Shown here in pieces: positions 15,595 through 23,961 of a stretch of DNA of 64,000 nucleotides (position 1 is its first letter; the number at the start of each line of letters is the position of its first letter). The notes beneath the pieces are model-generated. The model did not search any database. It saw only the letters and a list, made by a program, of their open reading frames with translations, and was not told where the DNA came from. The DNA is taken from assembly GCA_041635475.1 (NCBI GenBank), contig JBFKVA010000004.1:11190-75189 (forward strand), written 5' to 3'. Source of the DNA: GCA-020352575 sp041635475 (GTDB lineage Bacteria; Actinomycetota; Acidimicrobiia; Spongiisociales; JAENVV01). The position numbers and the translations under genes were made by a program.

Positions 15595-16545
15595 GTGAAC
15601 GAATCGGCATACCGGGAGGCAGAAACCAGGTTCCTCGAATCGGTGCGAATCCACCCACAGGAGTCCTTCGTACGTCTGCCCCGGCTGGGGGCGAGCGTTC
15701 GGGTCCAGACCGTCGGCAGTGGTCCGCCGGTCCTCTTCATACACGGCGGGCCCAACGCCGGGACGACCTGGGCTCCCCTCGTCTCCCGCATGACCGGGGT
15801 CACCTGTCACCTCCTCGACCGGCCGGGGACGGGTCTCAGCGACAGGTACGTCGTCGACAAGGCCGACCTCGTCGGGTTCGCGTCCCATCTCGTCGTCGAC
15901 GTTCTCGACGGCCTGGGCATCGAACGGGCGCACGTCGTGGCCTCCTCCTTCGGCGGATACTGCGCCCTCCACAGCGCGGCTGCCAGTCCCGAACGGTTCC
16001 TGCGCATGGTCCAGATGGCGTGCCCGGCACTCCTTCCCGGACAGCAGATGCCCCCGTTCATGAAGCTCATCACCACCCCCGGACTTCGTCACTTCATCGG
16101 TGCCCTCCCCCCGACTCGACGGGTGCAGGACTCCATCCTGCGACAGATCGGACACGGCAAGACCCTCGATGCCGGCCAAATGCCGCAAGGGCACGGCGAC
16201 TGGTACATGGCGCTCACCCGCCACACGGAGACCATGAAGAACGACGGCGAGATGATCTTCCGGCTTCGGCGAGGCAGAAGGTTCGATGAGCGGGTGGCCC
16301 TCGACGAGGCGACACTCGCCCGGGTCACGACACCTACCCACTTCCTGTGGGGTGCCGACGACACCTTCGGCGACGAGGAAGTGGCCCGGTGGGTCGTCGG
16401 GGTCATGCCGAACGCCACCGTGGAGATGATCCCAGACTCCGGCCACCTCCCCTGGCTCGACGACCCGGGGTACATCGCCGACCAGACCATGGCCTTCCTC
16501 GACCGGGTCGACCAAGCACCCATCGACGAAGGAGCACTCTCGTGA
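15595..16545 (+). CDS. Alpha/beta-fold hydrolase
   Basis: A protein of 316 residues. FIHGGPNAGTTW forms the oxyanion region, Ser in VVASSFGGYCALH is the nucleophile, Asp in WGADDTFGDE and His in PDSGHLPWLDDP complete the triad. It is probably a carboxylesterase, C-C bond hydrolase or epoxide-type hydrolase; the substrate is unknown. The start is GTG 15595 with GAGGAGG about 8 nt upstream. It is the first gene of an operon with a membrane protein and a methyltransferase, and it is divergent from tetR, which probably controls it. Confidence 0.87.
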   Translation: MNESAYREAETRFLESVRIHPQESFVRLPRLGASVRVQTVGSGPPVLFIHGGPNAGTTWAPLVSRMTGVTCHLLDRPGTGLSDRYVVDKADLVGFASHLVVDVLDGLGIERAHVVASSFGGYCALHSAAASPERFLRMVQMACPALLPGQQMPPFMKLITTPGLRHFIGALPPTRRVQDSILRQIGHGKTLDAGQMPQGHGDWYMALTRHTETMKNDGEMIFRLRRGRRFDERVALDEATLARVTTPTHFLWGADDTFGDEEVARWVVGVMPNATVEMIPDSGHLPWLDDPGYIADQTMAFLDRVDQAPIDEGALS

Positions 16546-17144
16546 CCAGTGAGGCCATCACCCAGACCACGGCCCGGACGGGGACCCGCCAGTCCATTCG
16601 CACCTGGACGATGATCGCCCTCGTGGCGTTCCTGGCCAGCCTCCTGCTCTGGATCGGGTTCCTCACCGTGGGAGGGATCTTCTTCACCCTGAGCGACGGC
16701 ATCGCGCTCGTTCTCGCCGCCTCGATGATCCCGGTCATGGTCGGCTTCGACGCCCTGCTCAGGCCGGATGTCGGTGGGTTGTCGCGCCTCGCCACATGGG
16801 TCGGGACGACGGGGATGAGCGTGGCCGCGGCCGGGAGCGTCGTGCTCCTCATCGGCGAGCCCGCCCACCAGTTCGTGCCGATGGGAGGCGGCCTCGGCAT
16901 GCAATTCGCCGGCTTCGGCCTCGAAGGAGCCTGGTTCGTCATGCTCGGGGTCATGTCCTCGCGGACGCACCTGCTGTCCCGGCGCCTCGGTACCGCGGCA
17001 TGGATTGCCGGTATCGGCTTCCTCCTCGCCGGCTTGGGGGGGCCCATGGGTCCCGAGAGCATCGCGGTCTCGATCGGCGGCGTCCTGTCCCTGGTCGGGT
17101 TCGTCTGGTGGGCAGTCCGGACGCGGCGGGAGTTGGCCGAGTAG
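16542..17144 (+). CDS. Integral membrane protein of unknown function
   Basis: A protein of 200 residues with about six transmembrane helices (first at residues 23-46, ALVAFLASLLLWIGFLTVGG). No family motif is recognised. The start at GTG 16542 overlaps the hydrolase stop (GTGA), and the gene ends on the first base of the next start codon, so it is translationally linked on both sides. Its role probably relates to the TetR-controlled hydrolase, but nothing in the sequence says how. Confidence 0.75.
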   Translation: MTSEAITQTTARTGTRQSIRTWTMIALVAFLASLLLWIGFLTVGGIFFTLSDGIALVLAASMIPVMVGFDALLRPDVGGLSRLATWVGTTGMSVAAAGSVVLLIGEPAHQFVPMGGGLGMQFAGFGLEGAWFVMLGVMSSRTHLLSRRLGTAAWIAGIGFLLAGLGGPMGPESIAVSIGGVLSLVGFVWWAVRTRRELAE

Positions 17145-17743
17145 TGGTCGGCTCGGCGGTCTATGACTGGATGTACCGCCACTGGGCCCCGTGGGACTCG
17201 GTCGGGGTGCGCCCGGACCTCCTCGAGTTCCTCGATCGACGACAGATCACCCCTCAACGCTTTCCGCGCGCCATCGACCTCGGGTGTGGGACGGGGGCCA
17301 ACGTCGTTCACCTCGCCTCGATCGGCTTCGAGTCGTGGGGGGTCGATTTCTCCCAGGCTGCCATCGACAAGGCACGCCAACGAGCGGATTCGGCAGGGGT
17401 CGAGGCGCACTTCGTGGTGGGCGACCTCACTGGGCGGTCCATCGAAGGGGTCGCCGGTCCGTTCGACCTCATCGTCGACTTCGGCACCCTCGACGACCTA
17501 CGGGGCGAGTCCCGCCTGGCGATGGCACGCCTCGCCACGAGCCTGGCCGGCCCGGGAGCCCGGTTCCTCGAGTACTGCTTCTACGGCGATCGCCGCGACC
17601 TGCCGTGGATCAGCTTCAGCGGGACCTCGAAGCTGAGCCACGTTGCCCCCGGTGAGTTGGAGTCACTCTTCGGCGAACACTGGGAGGTGGAGCCGTTTGC
17701 CACGTACCCGCGGATCGCCGTGTTCGAGCTGACCCGCCGGTAG
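17144..17743 (+). CDS. Class I SAM-dependent methyltransferase
   Basis: A protein of 199 residues. AIDLGCGTGANVVHLAS is motif I for SAM binding, GVDFSQAAIDKAR is motif II, and VVGDL and FDLIVDFGTLDD follow in the usual order. The acceptor substrate is unknown. The start is GTG 17144, overlapping the preceding stop by 1 nt. It is the last gene of the TetR-linked operon. Confidence 0.85.
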   Translation: MVGSAVYDWMYRHWAPWDSVGVRPDLLEFLDRRQITPQRFPRAIDLGCGTGANVVHLASIGFESWGVDFSQAAIDKARQRADSAGVEAHFVVGDLTGRSIEGVAGPFDLIVDFGTLDDLRGESRLAMARLATSLAGPGARFLEYCFYGDRRDLPWISFSGTSKLSHVAPGELESLFGEHWEVEPFATYPRIAVFELTRR

Positions 17744-17770
17744 CAGTGGAAGAGCGCGCTCGGAGGTGCC

Positions 17771-17776
17771 TAGGCT
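17771..17776 (+). promoter_or_regulatory. -10 element of the ppk2 gene, leaderless
   Basis: TAGGCT, 7 nt before GTG 17784. This supports that codon over the upstream in-frame GTG 17766. Confidence 0.55.
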
Positions 17777-17783
17777 TGCCCCC

Positions 17784-18677
17784 GTGAACACCCAAGGCAC
17801 CTCCCCCCGAGAGCTCCGCCACGCCCTCGAATCCATCCCAGAGGGCGCCAACGACCCCGCCATCGCCAGGCCGGCCGAGGGTGACCCGCGTTACACGAAG
17901 AAGGGGAAACTCCGCAAGGAGTTCTACGAGAGGGAGCTCGCCAGGATGCAGGAGGAGCTCGTCGCCCTCCAGCACTGGGTGGCGGCCAAGGGCCTCAAGG
18001 TCCTCATCATCTTCGAGGGGCGCGGCTCGGCGGGCAAGGGCGGGGTCATCAAGCGGATCACTGAGCGGACGAGCCCACGCGTCGTGCGGGTTGTCGCCCT
18101 CCCCAAGCCGACGGAGCGTGAGCAGACCCAGTGGTACTTCCAGCGATACGTCCAACACCTCCCGGCTGCCGGCGAGATCGTCCTGTTCGATCGGTCGTGG
18201 TACAACCGATCGAACGTCGAGTGGGTCATGGGCTTCTGCACCGAGGAGGAGCACCAGGAGTTCCTGAGGTCGTGTCCCGAGTTCGAACGGATGCTCGTCC
18301 GATCCGGCATCATCCTCCTCAAGTACTGGTTCTCGGTGAGCTATGAGGAGCAGCACGCCCGTTTCGTGTCCCGCAACCAGGAGCCCCTCAAGCGCTGGAA
18401 GCTGTCGGACATGGACCTGGCCGAGCACGAGAAGTACGTGCAGTACTCCATGTCGAAGGACATCACGTTCCAGTACACCGACACCAAGCAGGCTCCTTGG
18501 TACGTCGTCCCGTCGGATGACAAGAAGCGGGCCCGGCTCAACTGCATCAGCCACATCCTGCAGTCGATCCCGTACGAGGACATCGTGCCGGAGCCGGTCG
18601 CGCTGCCCAACCGTGAGGACATCCCGTACATCCGTCCCCCGATGTCCGAGCAGACGTTCGTCCCGCAGGTGTATTGA
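17784..18677 (+). CDS. ppk2: Polyphosphate kinase 2
   Basis: Transfers phosphate between polyphosphate and nucleotides. The 297 residues carry the PPK2 core: Walker A in FEGRGSAGKGGVIKRI, Walker B in IVLFDRSWYN and the lid motif RSNVEWVMGFC. Single-domain class I enzymes of this size usually make ATP or GTP from polyphosphate. The start at GTG 17784 is favoured by the TAGGCT hexamer 7 nt upstream. A CHAD-domain protein, a family that binds polyphosphate, is encoded at 46844, but the two genes are not adjacent. Confidence 0.93.
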   Translation: MNTQGTSPRELRHALESIPEGANDPAIARPAEGDPRYTKKGKLRKEFYERELARMQEELVALQHWVAAKGLKVLIIFEGRGSAGKGGVIKRITERTSPRVVRVVALPKPTEREQTQWYFQRYVQHLPAAGEIVLFDRSWYNRSNVEWVMGFCTEEEHQEFLRSCPEFERMLVRSGIILLKYWFSVSYEEQHARFVSRNQEPLKRWKLSDMDLAEHEKYVQYSMSKDITFQYTDTKQAPWYVVPSDDKKRARLNCISHILQSIPYEDIVPEPVALPNREDIPYIRPPMSEQTFVPQVY

Positions 18678-18686
18678 GAGGGGATC

Positions 18687-18845
18687 TGCCCCCCCGCCCT
18701 TCGGGTGGGGCAAGGGACCCGCAAGCCCGAAGGGCGCAGGGTTGCTCCTATGTCAATTCGGTGGTGAGGGTTTTGGGGGGAAGCTTCCCTACCTCCGGCC
18801 TCACTTCGTTCGGTCGCAGGGACCTTCCCCCCGGCTACGCCGGTG
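18687..18845. repeat. Palindrome-rich intergenic block between convergent genes
   Basis: The 184-nt gap between ppk2 and the oxidoreductase holds at least two long inverted repeats. One has perfect 11-bp arms, CGCCCTTCGGG (18695-18705) and CCCGAAGGGCG (18726-18736). The other has perfect 9-bp arms, GGGGGGAAG (18775-18783) and CTTCCCCCC (18824-18832), around a 40-nt loop containing CACTTCGTTCGG. CCGGC-TA-CGCCGG follows. There is no ORF with a start signal. It may be a bidirectional terminator or a REP-like element. Confidence 0.55.
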
Positions 18846-18861
18846 GGACAGACACTCGGTC

Positions 18862-19788
18862 CTACGTCAGCTCCGCCAAGGCCCGTTCGAGATGCCAGTC
18901 GGCGCCCGCAGCCAGTTGGAGATAGGTACGTTCGATGCCCAACTCGGCCAGGCCGCCGATGAAGTCGCGATGCTGCTCCCACGTCCCCACGTGGATTCCC
19001 GGCGCCGCCCGCCAGCGTTCGAGGGTGAGGTCCGGGTCCAGGGCCCGGGACGCAGCCACCGAGCGGACGGCTTCCACGACCTCGTCCTCGGTGTCGCCGC
19101 CGAGAACCGGTAGGCAGGTCGAGATGAGGATGTCATCAGGGTCCCGCCCGGCCCGCACCGCCGCCTCCCGCATCACCGCCAAGCGGGCGGCGACCCCCGA
19201 CGCGGTGTGGTGGTAGACGTTGAACTCGTCGCAGTAGGTCCCCGCCAACGTCGGGGTCTTCACGCCGCCCGATCCTCCGGTCAACAGGCGCCGACCATGC
19301 CGGCGAGCCCGCGGGTGGGAGTCGAACCCGGTGAACCGGTAGTGCCTGCCGGTGAACCCCTCCTGGGGAGTGTCGAAGTAGGTCCTGACATACGCCAGTG
19401 CCTCGTCCAGCCACTCGAACCGGGTGGTCGCGTCGGGGTACTCGATCCCGTGGTACGTGTGCTCGTCCTCGTGCCATCCGGTGCCCAACCCGAGTACGAA
19501 TCGACCGTCGGAGAGGTCGTCGATGGAGAGCGCCGCCTTGGCGTACACGGCCGGATGTCGGAACGTGATCGGACTCACGAGCATGACGAGCTCGACGCGT
19601 GACGTGTCGCGGCCGAGGGCGGCGGCCTGGACGAGCGAGTCGTGGACCGGCGACGTGTAGTGCGCAGGTTCGGAGCCAAAGAGGTAGTGGTCGGCGAAGG
19701 CGAGGGCTGTCGCCGATGACGCCTCGGTGATGGCGGCGACGCGAAGCAGGTGTTCGTAGTCGCCGGTGGCCTGGACGCCGATCTCCAT
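18862..19788 (-). CDS. LLM-class F420-type flavin-dependent oxidoreductase
   Basis: A luciferase-like TIM-barrel oxidoreductase of 308 residues. VELVMLVSPITFRHPAVYAK, SDGRFVLGLGTGWHEDEHTYHG and LLTGGSGGVKTPTLAGTYCD are the conserved barrel segments of the actinobacterial LLM family, many of which use coenzyme F420. The substrate is unknown. The start at ATG 19788 (MEIGVQATGD) follows TACTGT by 6 nt. The upstream gene on the same strand ends 16 nt before this start, so this gene has its own promoter inside that short gap. Confidence 0.85.
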   Translation of the reverse strand: MEIGVQATGDYEHLLRVAAITEASSATALAFADHYLFGSEPAHYTSPVHDSLVQAAALGRDTSRVELVMLVSPITFRHPAVYAKAALSIDDLSDGRFVLGLGTGWHEDEHTYHGIEYPDATTRFEWLDEALAYVRTYFDTPQEGFTGRHYRFTGFDSHPRARRHGRRLLTGGSGGVKTPTLAGTYCDEFNVYHHTASGVAARLAVMREAAVRAGRDPDDILISTCLPVLGGDTEDEVVEAVRSVAASRALDPDLTLERWRAAPGIHVGTWEQHRDFIGGLAELGIERTYLQLAAGADWHLERALAELT

Positions 19789-19794
19789 CGGGCG

Positions 19795-19800
19795 ACAGTA
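19795..19800 (-). promoter_or_regulatory. -10 element of the LLM oxidoreductase gene, leaderless
   Basis: TACTGT on the minus strand, 6 nt before ATG 19788. Confidence 0.45.
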
Positions 19801-19804
19801 GCCC

Positions 19805-20866
19805 TCACAATTCGGGGAGTTGCCTTCCCACCAGGTTGCCGCCGGCTCCCCGGGACTCCTCGATCCCCAGCAGGGCTGTGGCCAGGAGGGCGTCGGCCGA
19901 GTCCCCACTTCGGGGCTCGTGGACAGCGATTCCCACCGAGGCGGTTATCACCTGGGCGGTGTCCGAGGACGGGTGGGCGATGGAGAGTGCCGCCACGGCC
20001 TCCCGGGCGCGGGTCCCTGCCCTTCCGATCTCCGAGGCGTCGGTCGCCGGCAGGACCACCGCGAACAGGTCATCCTCGAGGCGGGCCGCCACCTCGCCCG
20101 CTCTCTGGAACGACTCCCGGAGGGCGTCGGCCACCCGCCTCAGTACTCGATCCCCCTCGCTCCGGCCCTCCACCGCGTTGTAGGCGGCGAACGAGTCGAG
20201 GTCGGCGACGACCACGCCGAGCGGGAGTCCCGCTCGGTCGGCCCGTCGCACCTCGATACGCAGGAGTTGGTCGAAGCGGGCCCGGTTGGCCAGGCCGGTC
20301 AGCGCGTCGTCGAAGGCGAGGTCGCGAAGGACGCGCTGGGCTCGCTTGTGGTCGAGGATCGCCCATGTGCTGTGCATGAGCATCGAGACCCGCCGGCGGT
20401 CAGCTTCGCTGTACGGCGAACGCTTGTTGAGGACCCCGCCAACCGCCACCACGTCGCCCTGGGCAACGATGGGACTGCTGACGAACCGGTGGACCGCCCC
20501 GGGGTAGTCGAGGCCGCGAGTCGCGGCTTGATCGAGCGGGCCCTCGCCGGCGACGAGTACCTCGCCCGACGAGGCCACCTGCGCCCAGTCCCCCGCCTCG
20601 GCGATCACGATCCGCCGATCGGAACCGCCGATCCCACTCGACCAGGTCCCCGACTCCAATGTTCCATCGGCTTGGTTGACCACGAAGAGGAACGCCGCTT
20701 CGCTCCGGGTGAGTTCGGCCACGATCTCAAGCGCCTCGTCGCGGGCGTCGGAGGTCGCGACATCGGGATGCTGGGCGAGGCGCATGAGGGACTCGAGCAG
20801 CTGCGCAGTGCGGCGGAGACGACCCAGTTCGTCGTTCAATGCCTCGATGTCACCGACCATGGCCAC
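19805..20866 (-). CDS. GAF-domain protein with degenerate GGDEF domain
   Basis: A protein of 353 residues. A short N-terminal coiled region precedes a GAF-like sensor domain (about residues 22-165) and a GGDEF-fold domain (about residues 180-345). The fold is clear from LAFDDALTGLANRARFDQLL and SVGIAVHEP. The active-site loop, however, reads RLEDDLFAVVLP where an active diguanylate cyclase has RxGGDEF, and the substrate-binding GH is GR. It is therefore probably a non-catalytic or c-di-GMP/GTP-sensing protein. The start is GTG 20866 or ATG 20860. It is not close enough to either neighbour to assign a pathway. Confidence 0.8.
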   Translation of the reverse strand: MAMVGDIEALNDELGRLRRTAQLLESLMRLAQHPDVATSDARDEALEIVAELTRSEAAFLFVVNQADGTLESGTWSSGIGGSDRRIVIAEAGDWAQVASSGEVLVAGEGPLDQAATRGLDYPGAVHRFVSSPIVAQGDVVAVGGVLNKRSPYSEADRRRVSMLMHSTWAILDHKRAQRVLRDLAFDDALTGLANRARFDQLLRIEVRRADRAGLPLGVVVADLDSFAAYNAVEGRSEGDRVLRRVADALRESFQRAGEVAARLEDDLFAVVLPATDASEIGRAGTRAREAVAALSIAHPSSDTAQVITASVGIAVHEPRSGDSADALLATALLGIEESRGAGGNLVGRQLPEL

Positions 20867-20895
20867 CCCGATCCATCCCCGACACTACCTGGCGG

Positions 20896-21795
20896 TCAGC
20901 GGCGGATGACGGTACCTGCCCGTCCTTCCAGGATGTCCTGGGCGTCCGCCAGCCGCCCAATCCCGGCAACCCCGCCGGTCTCGACGGCGAACCAGCAGGC
21001 CGCCTCCAGTTTCGGGCCAATCGACCCCGGGTCGTACTCGGCCAGGTCGAAGTCCGAAGGTGTTGCGTGCCTGATCTCCTCCACGGAGTCGGTTCCGAAA
21101 CCCCGGAGCACGGCCGGGGCGTCGGTCAGGAGGAGCAGCGCGTCTGCTCCCAACTCGGCGGCCATCTTGGCCGACATGCGGTCCTTGTCGACAACGGCCT
21201 CCACCCCGGACCAGCCCAGCTCGTTGAGGACGACGGGGATCCCTCCCCCACCGCCGCACACGACGACGACGCCGGCCTCCAGCAGGATCCGAATCGCCGG
21301 AAGCTGGGGGATCTCGAGGGGCGGAGGCGAGGCGACGACGCGTCGAACCCCCCGGCCGTCGCGGACGAGGGCCCACCCGTGGAGGCGCCGGAGTTCCTCC
21401 TCCAGCTCTGCCGGGTACACCATCCCGATCGGTTTGGTCGGATACAGAAAGGCCGGGTCGGCCGGGTCGACCACGACCATCGTGATGAGGGTTGCCACCT
21501 CCTTCGTGGCGAGGCGTTCCCGCAGTTCGCGCTCGATGAGGTATCCGATCATCCCGTCGGTCTCGGCGTTGAGGATGTCGAGCGGGTAGGCCTCGATGCC
21601 TTCGATGGCCGCCGACTGGAGGGCCAGCAGCCCTATCTGGGGGCCGTTGCCGTGGGTGATGACGAGTTCGTTGCTCACAGCCAGGGGCACGAGGGCGGCC
21701 GCCGCGATCTCCACGTTCCTGACCTGCGCCTCTGACGTGGGCTGTTCCCCTCGTCGGAGGAGGGCGTTTCCCCCGAGGGCGGCCACCACCCTCAT
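20896..21795 (-). CDS. arcC: Carbamate kinase
   Basis: An amino-acid-kinase-fold enzyme of 299 residues that interconverts carbamoyl phosphate plus ADP with carbamate plus ATP. The conserved ALGGNALLRRG start, NELVITHGNGPQIGLLALQ and VVCGGGGGIPVV match the family, and the length is normal. Its start overlaps the stop of the upstream GTPase gene by 4 nt (ATGA). No arcA or arcB gene is nearby, so it is not part of a standard arginine deiminase operon here. Confidence 0.93.
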   Translation of the reverse strand: MRVVAALGGNALLRRGEQPTSEAQVRNVEIAAAALVPLAVSNELVITHGNGPQIGLLALQSAAIEGIEAYPLDILNAETDGMIGYLIERELRERLATKEVATLITMVVVDPADPAFLYPTKPIGMVYPAELEEELRRLHGWALVRDGRGVRRVVASPPPLEIPQLPAIRILLEAGVVVVCGGGGGIPVVLNELGWSGVEAVVDKDRMSAKMAAELGADALLLLTDAPAVLRGFGTDSVEEIRHATPSDFDLAEYDPGSIGPKLEAACWFAVETGGVAGIGRLADAQDILEGRAGTVIRR

Positions 21796-23117
21796 CGGGA
21801 GGCCAGGAACGCGTCGATCACCGAGCGGAGCGTGGGCTCGCCGGCCTCGGCGAACTCATACCGGGCCCGCACCACCGGGATGGCGACGTCGACGAGGGCA
21901 TTCAGGTCGATGGGGGTCCCCGACACGACCACGTCGGCCCCGGAGGCGTTGATCGTCTCCTCCAGTGCCGCGATCTGCTCGGGGAAGTACCCGACGGCCG
22001 GCAACACCGGCCCCAGGTGGGGGTACGCGTCGTACGTCTCCTTGATGATTGGTGCCGCCGAGTCGCGGGGGTCGATGATCTCGTCGGCGCCCCCGGCGAC
22101 GGCGGCCGCCAGGCCGGCTCCCGAGGACATGCCGCCGTGGGTGGTGGTCGGCCCGTCCTCGACGACGAGGACCCGGGCCCCGGCCACGAGAGCCGGGTCG
22201 TCGAGGGTGACCGGCGACGCCGCCCGCAGCACCGTGGCGTCGGGTGCCAACTCGGTGACCCCGGCGAGGGCCCGGGCGATCTGGCCCGGCGTAGCCGCGT
22301 CGACCTTGTTGATGACCACGACGTCAGCCGAGCGCAGCACCATCTCCCCCGGATGGTGCGTCTCGAGATGGTCGGGGCGAAGGGCGTCGACGACGACGAT
22401 CGAGAGATTCGGTGCGATGAACGGGAAGTCGTTGTTGCCGCCGTCCCACACGATGACATCCGCCTCGGCCTCGGCGTCGGCCAGGATGGCCGCGTAGTCG
22501 ACCCCGGCGAACACGACGTTGCCGAACGCGACGTGTGGCTCGTACTCCTCACGCTCCTCGGCCGTGCACCCGGCGGCGAGGATGTCATCCATGCTCCCGA
22601 ACCGCTGCACCCGCTCCAGCCTGAGCTCGCCGTACGGCATCGGATGGCGGAGTGCCGCGGCTCGAACGCCCGAACCCCGGAGGTAGCGCGAGATCCAGCG
22701 GGCGATCTGCGACTTGCCGCATCCGGTGCGCACCGCGGTGATGGCAATGACCGGCTTCGACGACGGCAACTGGGTGCTGGCAGGGCCATGGAGCACGAAG
22801 TCCGCCCCTGCGGCCAGCGATCGGGAGGCGAGGTGCATGACGTGTTCGTGGGTGATGTCGGAATAGGCGAACGCCACTTCGTCGATCTCCTCCGAGGCGA
22901 TGATCGCTTCCAGGTCGTCCTCGACATGGATGGCCACGCCGGTGGGATAGAGATCGCCGGCCAGTTCCGGTGGATACCGCCGCCCGGCGATCCGGGGTAT
23001 CTGGGCCGCGGTGAACGCTCGGACGTCGTAGCGGGCATCGTCCCGGTAGACGACGTTGAAGACGTGGAAGTCCCTTCCCGCCGCTCCGAGGATCGCCACC
23101 CGCCGTCGTTTCGTCAT
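21792..23117 (-). CDS. P-loop GTPase annotated elsewhere as cyclic 2,3-diphosphoglycerate synthetase
   Basis: A protein of 441 residues. The N-terminal third (RRVAILGAAGRDFHVFNVVY) looks like a nucleotide-binding Rossmann unit. The central part has a P-loop ITAVRTGCGKSQIARW, a WDGGNNDFPF switch-like segment and INKVD, the G4 motif for guanine. Related proteins carry the name cyclic 2,3-diphosphoglycerate synthetase from an archaeal enzyme; bacterial members probably do something else. Its 4-nt overlap with carbamate kinase suggests a shared role in carbamoyl-phosphate or purine/allantoin metabolism, which is inference. GGAGG lies about 7 nt before ATG 23117. Confidence 0.8.
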   Translation of the reverse strand: MTKRRRVAILGAAGRDFHVFNVVYRDDARYDVRAFTAAQIPRIAGRRYPPELAGDLYPTGVAIHVEDDLEAIIASEEIDEVAFAYSDITHEHVMHLASRSLAAGADFVLHGPASTQLPSSKPVIAITAVRTGCGKSQIARWISRYLRGSGVRAAALRHPMPYGELRLERVQRFGSMDDILAAGCTAEEREEYEPHVAFGNVVFAGVDYAAILADAEAEADVIVWDGGNNDFPFIAPNLSIVVVDALRPDHLETHHPGEMVLRSADVVVINKVDAATPGQIARALAGVTELAPDATVLRAASPVTLDDPALVAGARVLVVEDGPTTTHGGMSSGAGLAAAVAGGADEIIDPRDSAAPIIKETYDAYPHLGPVLPAVGYFPEQIAALEETINASGADVVVSGTPIDLNALVDVAIPVVRARYEFAEAGEPTLRSVIDAFLASR

Positions 23118-23159
23118 CTCGCCACCTCCGGCGCCAAGCCTACGCGAGTATGCACAGCG

Positions 23160-23957
23160 CTATGCAGGAACGCACTCCCGCACGAACTGGGCGATGTGGG
23201 TGGACACCGCCACCGGGTCCTCGATGAGCTGCTGGTGACCGGCGCCCTCCAGGACCTCGAGTCGAGCGCCCTGGATGCCCTCGGCGAGCGCCCGGGAAGC
23301 CCGGAGTTGGACCATTCGATCGCGCCGTCCGGCGATCACGAGCACCGGCTTGGTGATGGTGGCCATGGCGTCCACCCCACCGGCGTACGCGTGGCACGCA
23401 GCCAGGTCGGCGTGGAGCACGTCGAGTCCAACCGCCTCCTGCAGGGTCCACGTCTCACCCATCAACCATCGCCCGGGGTCGGGGTGGCCACCCGCATGCG
23501 CCCCGTGGGACCAAGCCCGCATGAGGGACAAAACGTGGGTGGTCCCCTCGGCGGCAGACGCCAGCATCTCGGGATGGACGGGCATGGTGGCCGCCACCCC
23601 GATGAGTACCGCGCCGAGCGCAGTGTCGTATCGCGCCGCCGCCTCCAAGGCCACGAGGGCGCCCAGCGAGTGACCGGCAACGACCGCGCCCCGAGATCCC
23701 AGGCCGGTGATGACCGCACTCGTCCACGCCGCCAAATCCTCGACCGTCTCCAGGGCCGGGCCCTCGGATCGGAGGTGCCCGGGGAGATCGACGGCCGCCA
23801 CCGACACGCCGTGGTGCGCCAGGTAGCGCGACTGGTAGCGCCACGCCGTGTGATCCGAGCCCGAGCCGTGGACGAGCACGACGGCGGGCTGGGCCGGTTC
23901 GAACGGCCGGCCCCCGGTGTGGACGTAGACCTTGGCCCCGTTGACAACGATCTCCAT
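23160..23957 (-). CDS. Alpha/beta-fold hydrolase
   Basis: A protein of 265 residues with VVLVHGSGSDHTAWRYQSRY (oxyanion region), Ser in VVAGHSLGALVALE, Asp in IAGRRDRMVQ and His in LEGAGHQQLIEDP, a complete triad. The order and spacing resemble small esterases and MhpC-like hydrolases. The start at ATG 23957 (or GTG 23960) lies 4 nt after the metY2 stop, so it is the second gene of that operon. It is not MetX-like; a link to methionine metabolism is only suggested by position. Confidence 0.85.
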   Translation of the reverse strand: MEIVVNGAKVYVHTGGRPFEPAQPAVVLVHGSGSDHTAWRYQSRYLAHHGVSVAAVDLPGHLRSEGPALETVEDLAAWTSAVITGLGSRGAVVAGHSLGALVALEAAARYDTALGAVLIGVAATMPVHPEMLASAAEGTTHVLSLMRAWSHGAHAGGHPDPGRWLMGETWTLQEAVGLDVLHADLAACHAYAGGVDAMATITKPVLVIAGRRDRMVQLRASRALAEGIQGARLEVLEGAGHQQLIEDPVAVSTHIAQFVRECVPA

Positions 23958-23961
23958 CACA

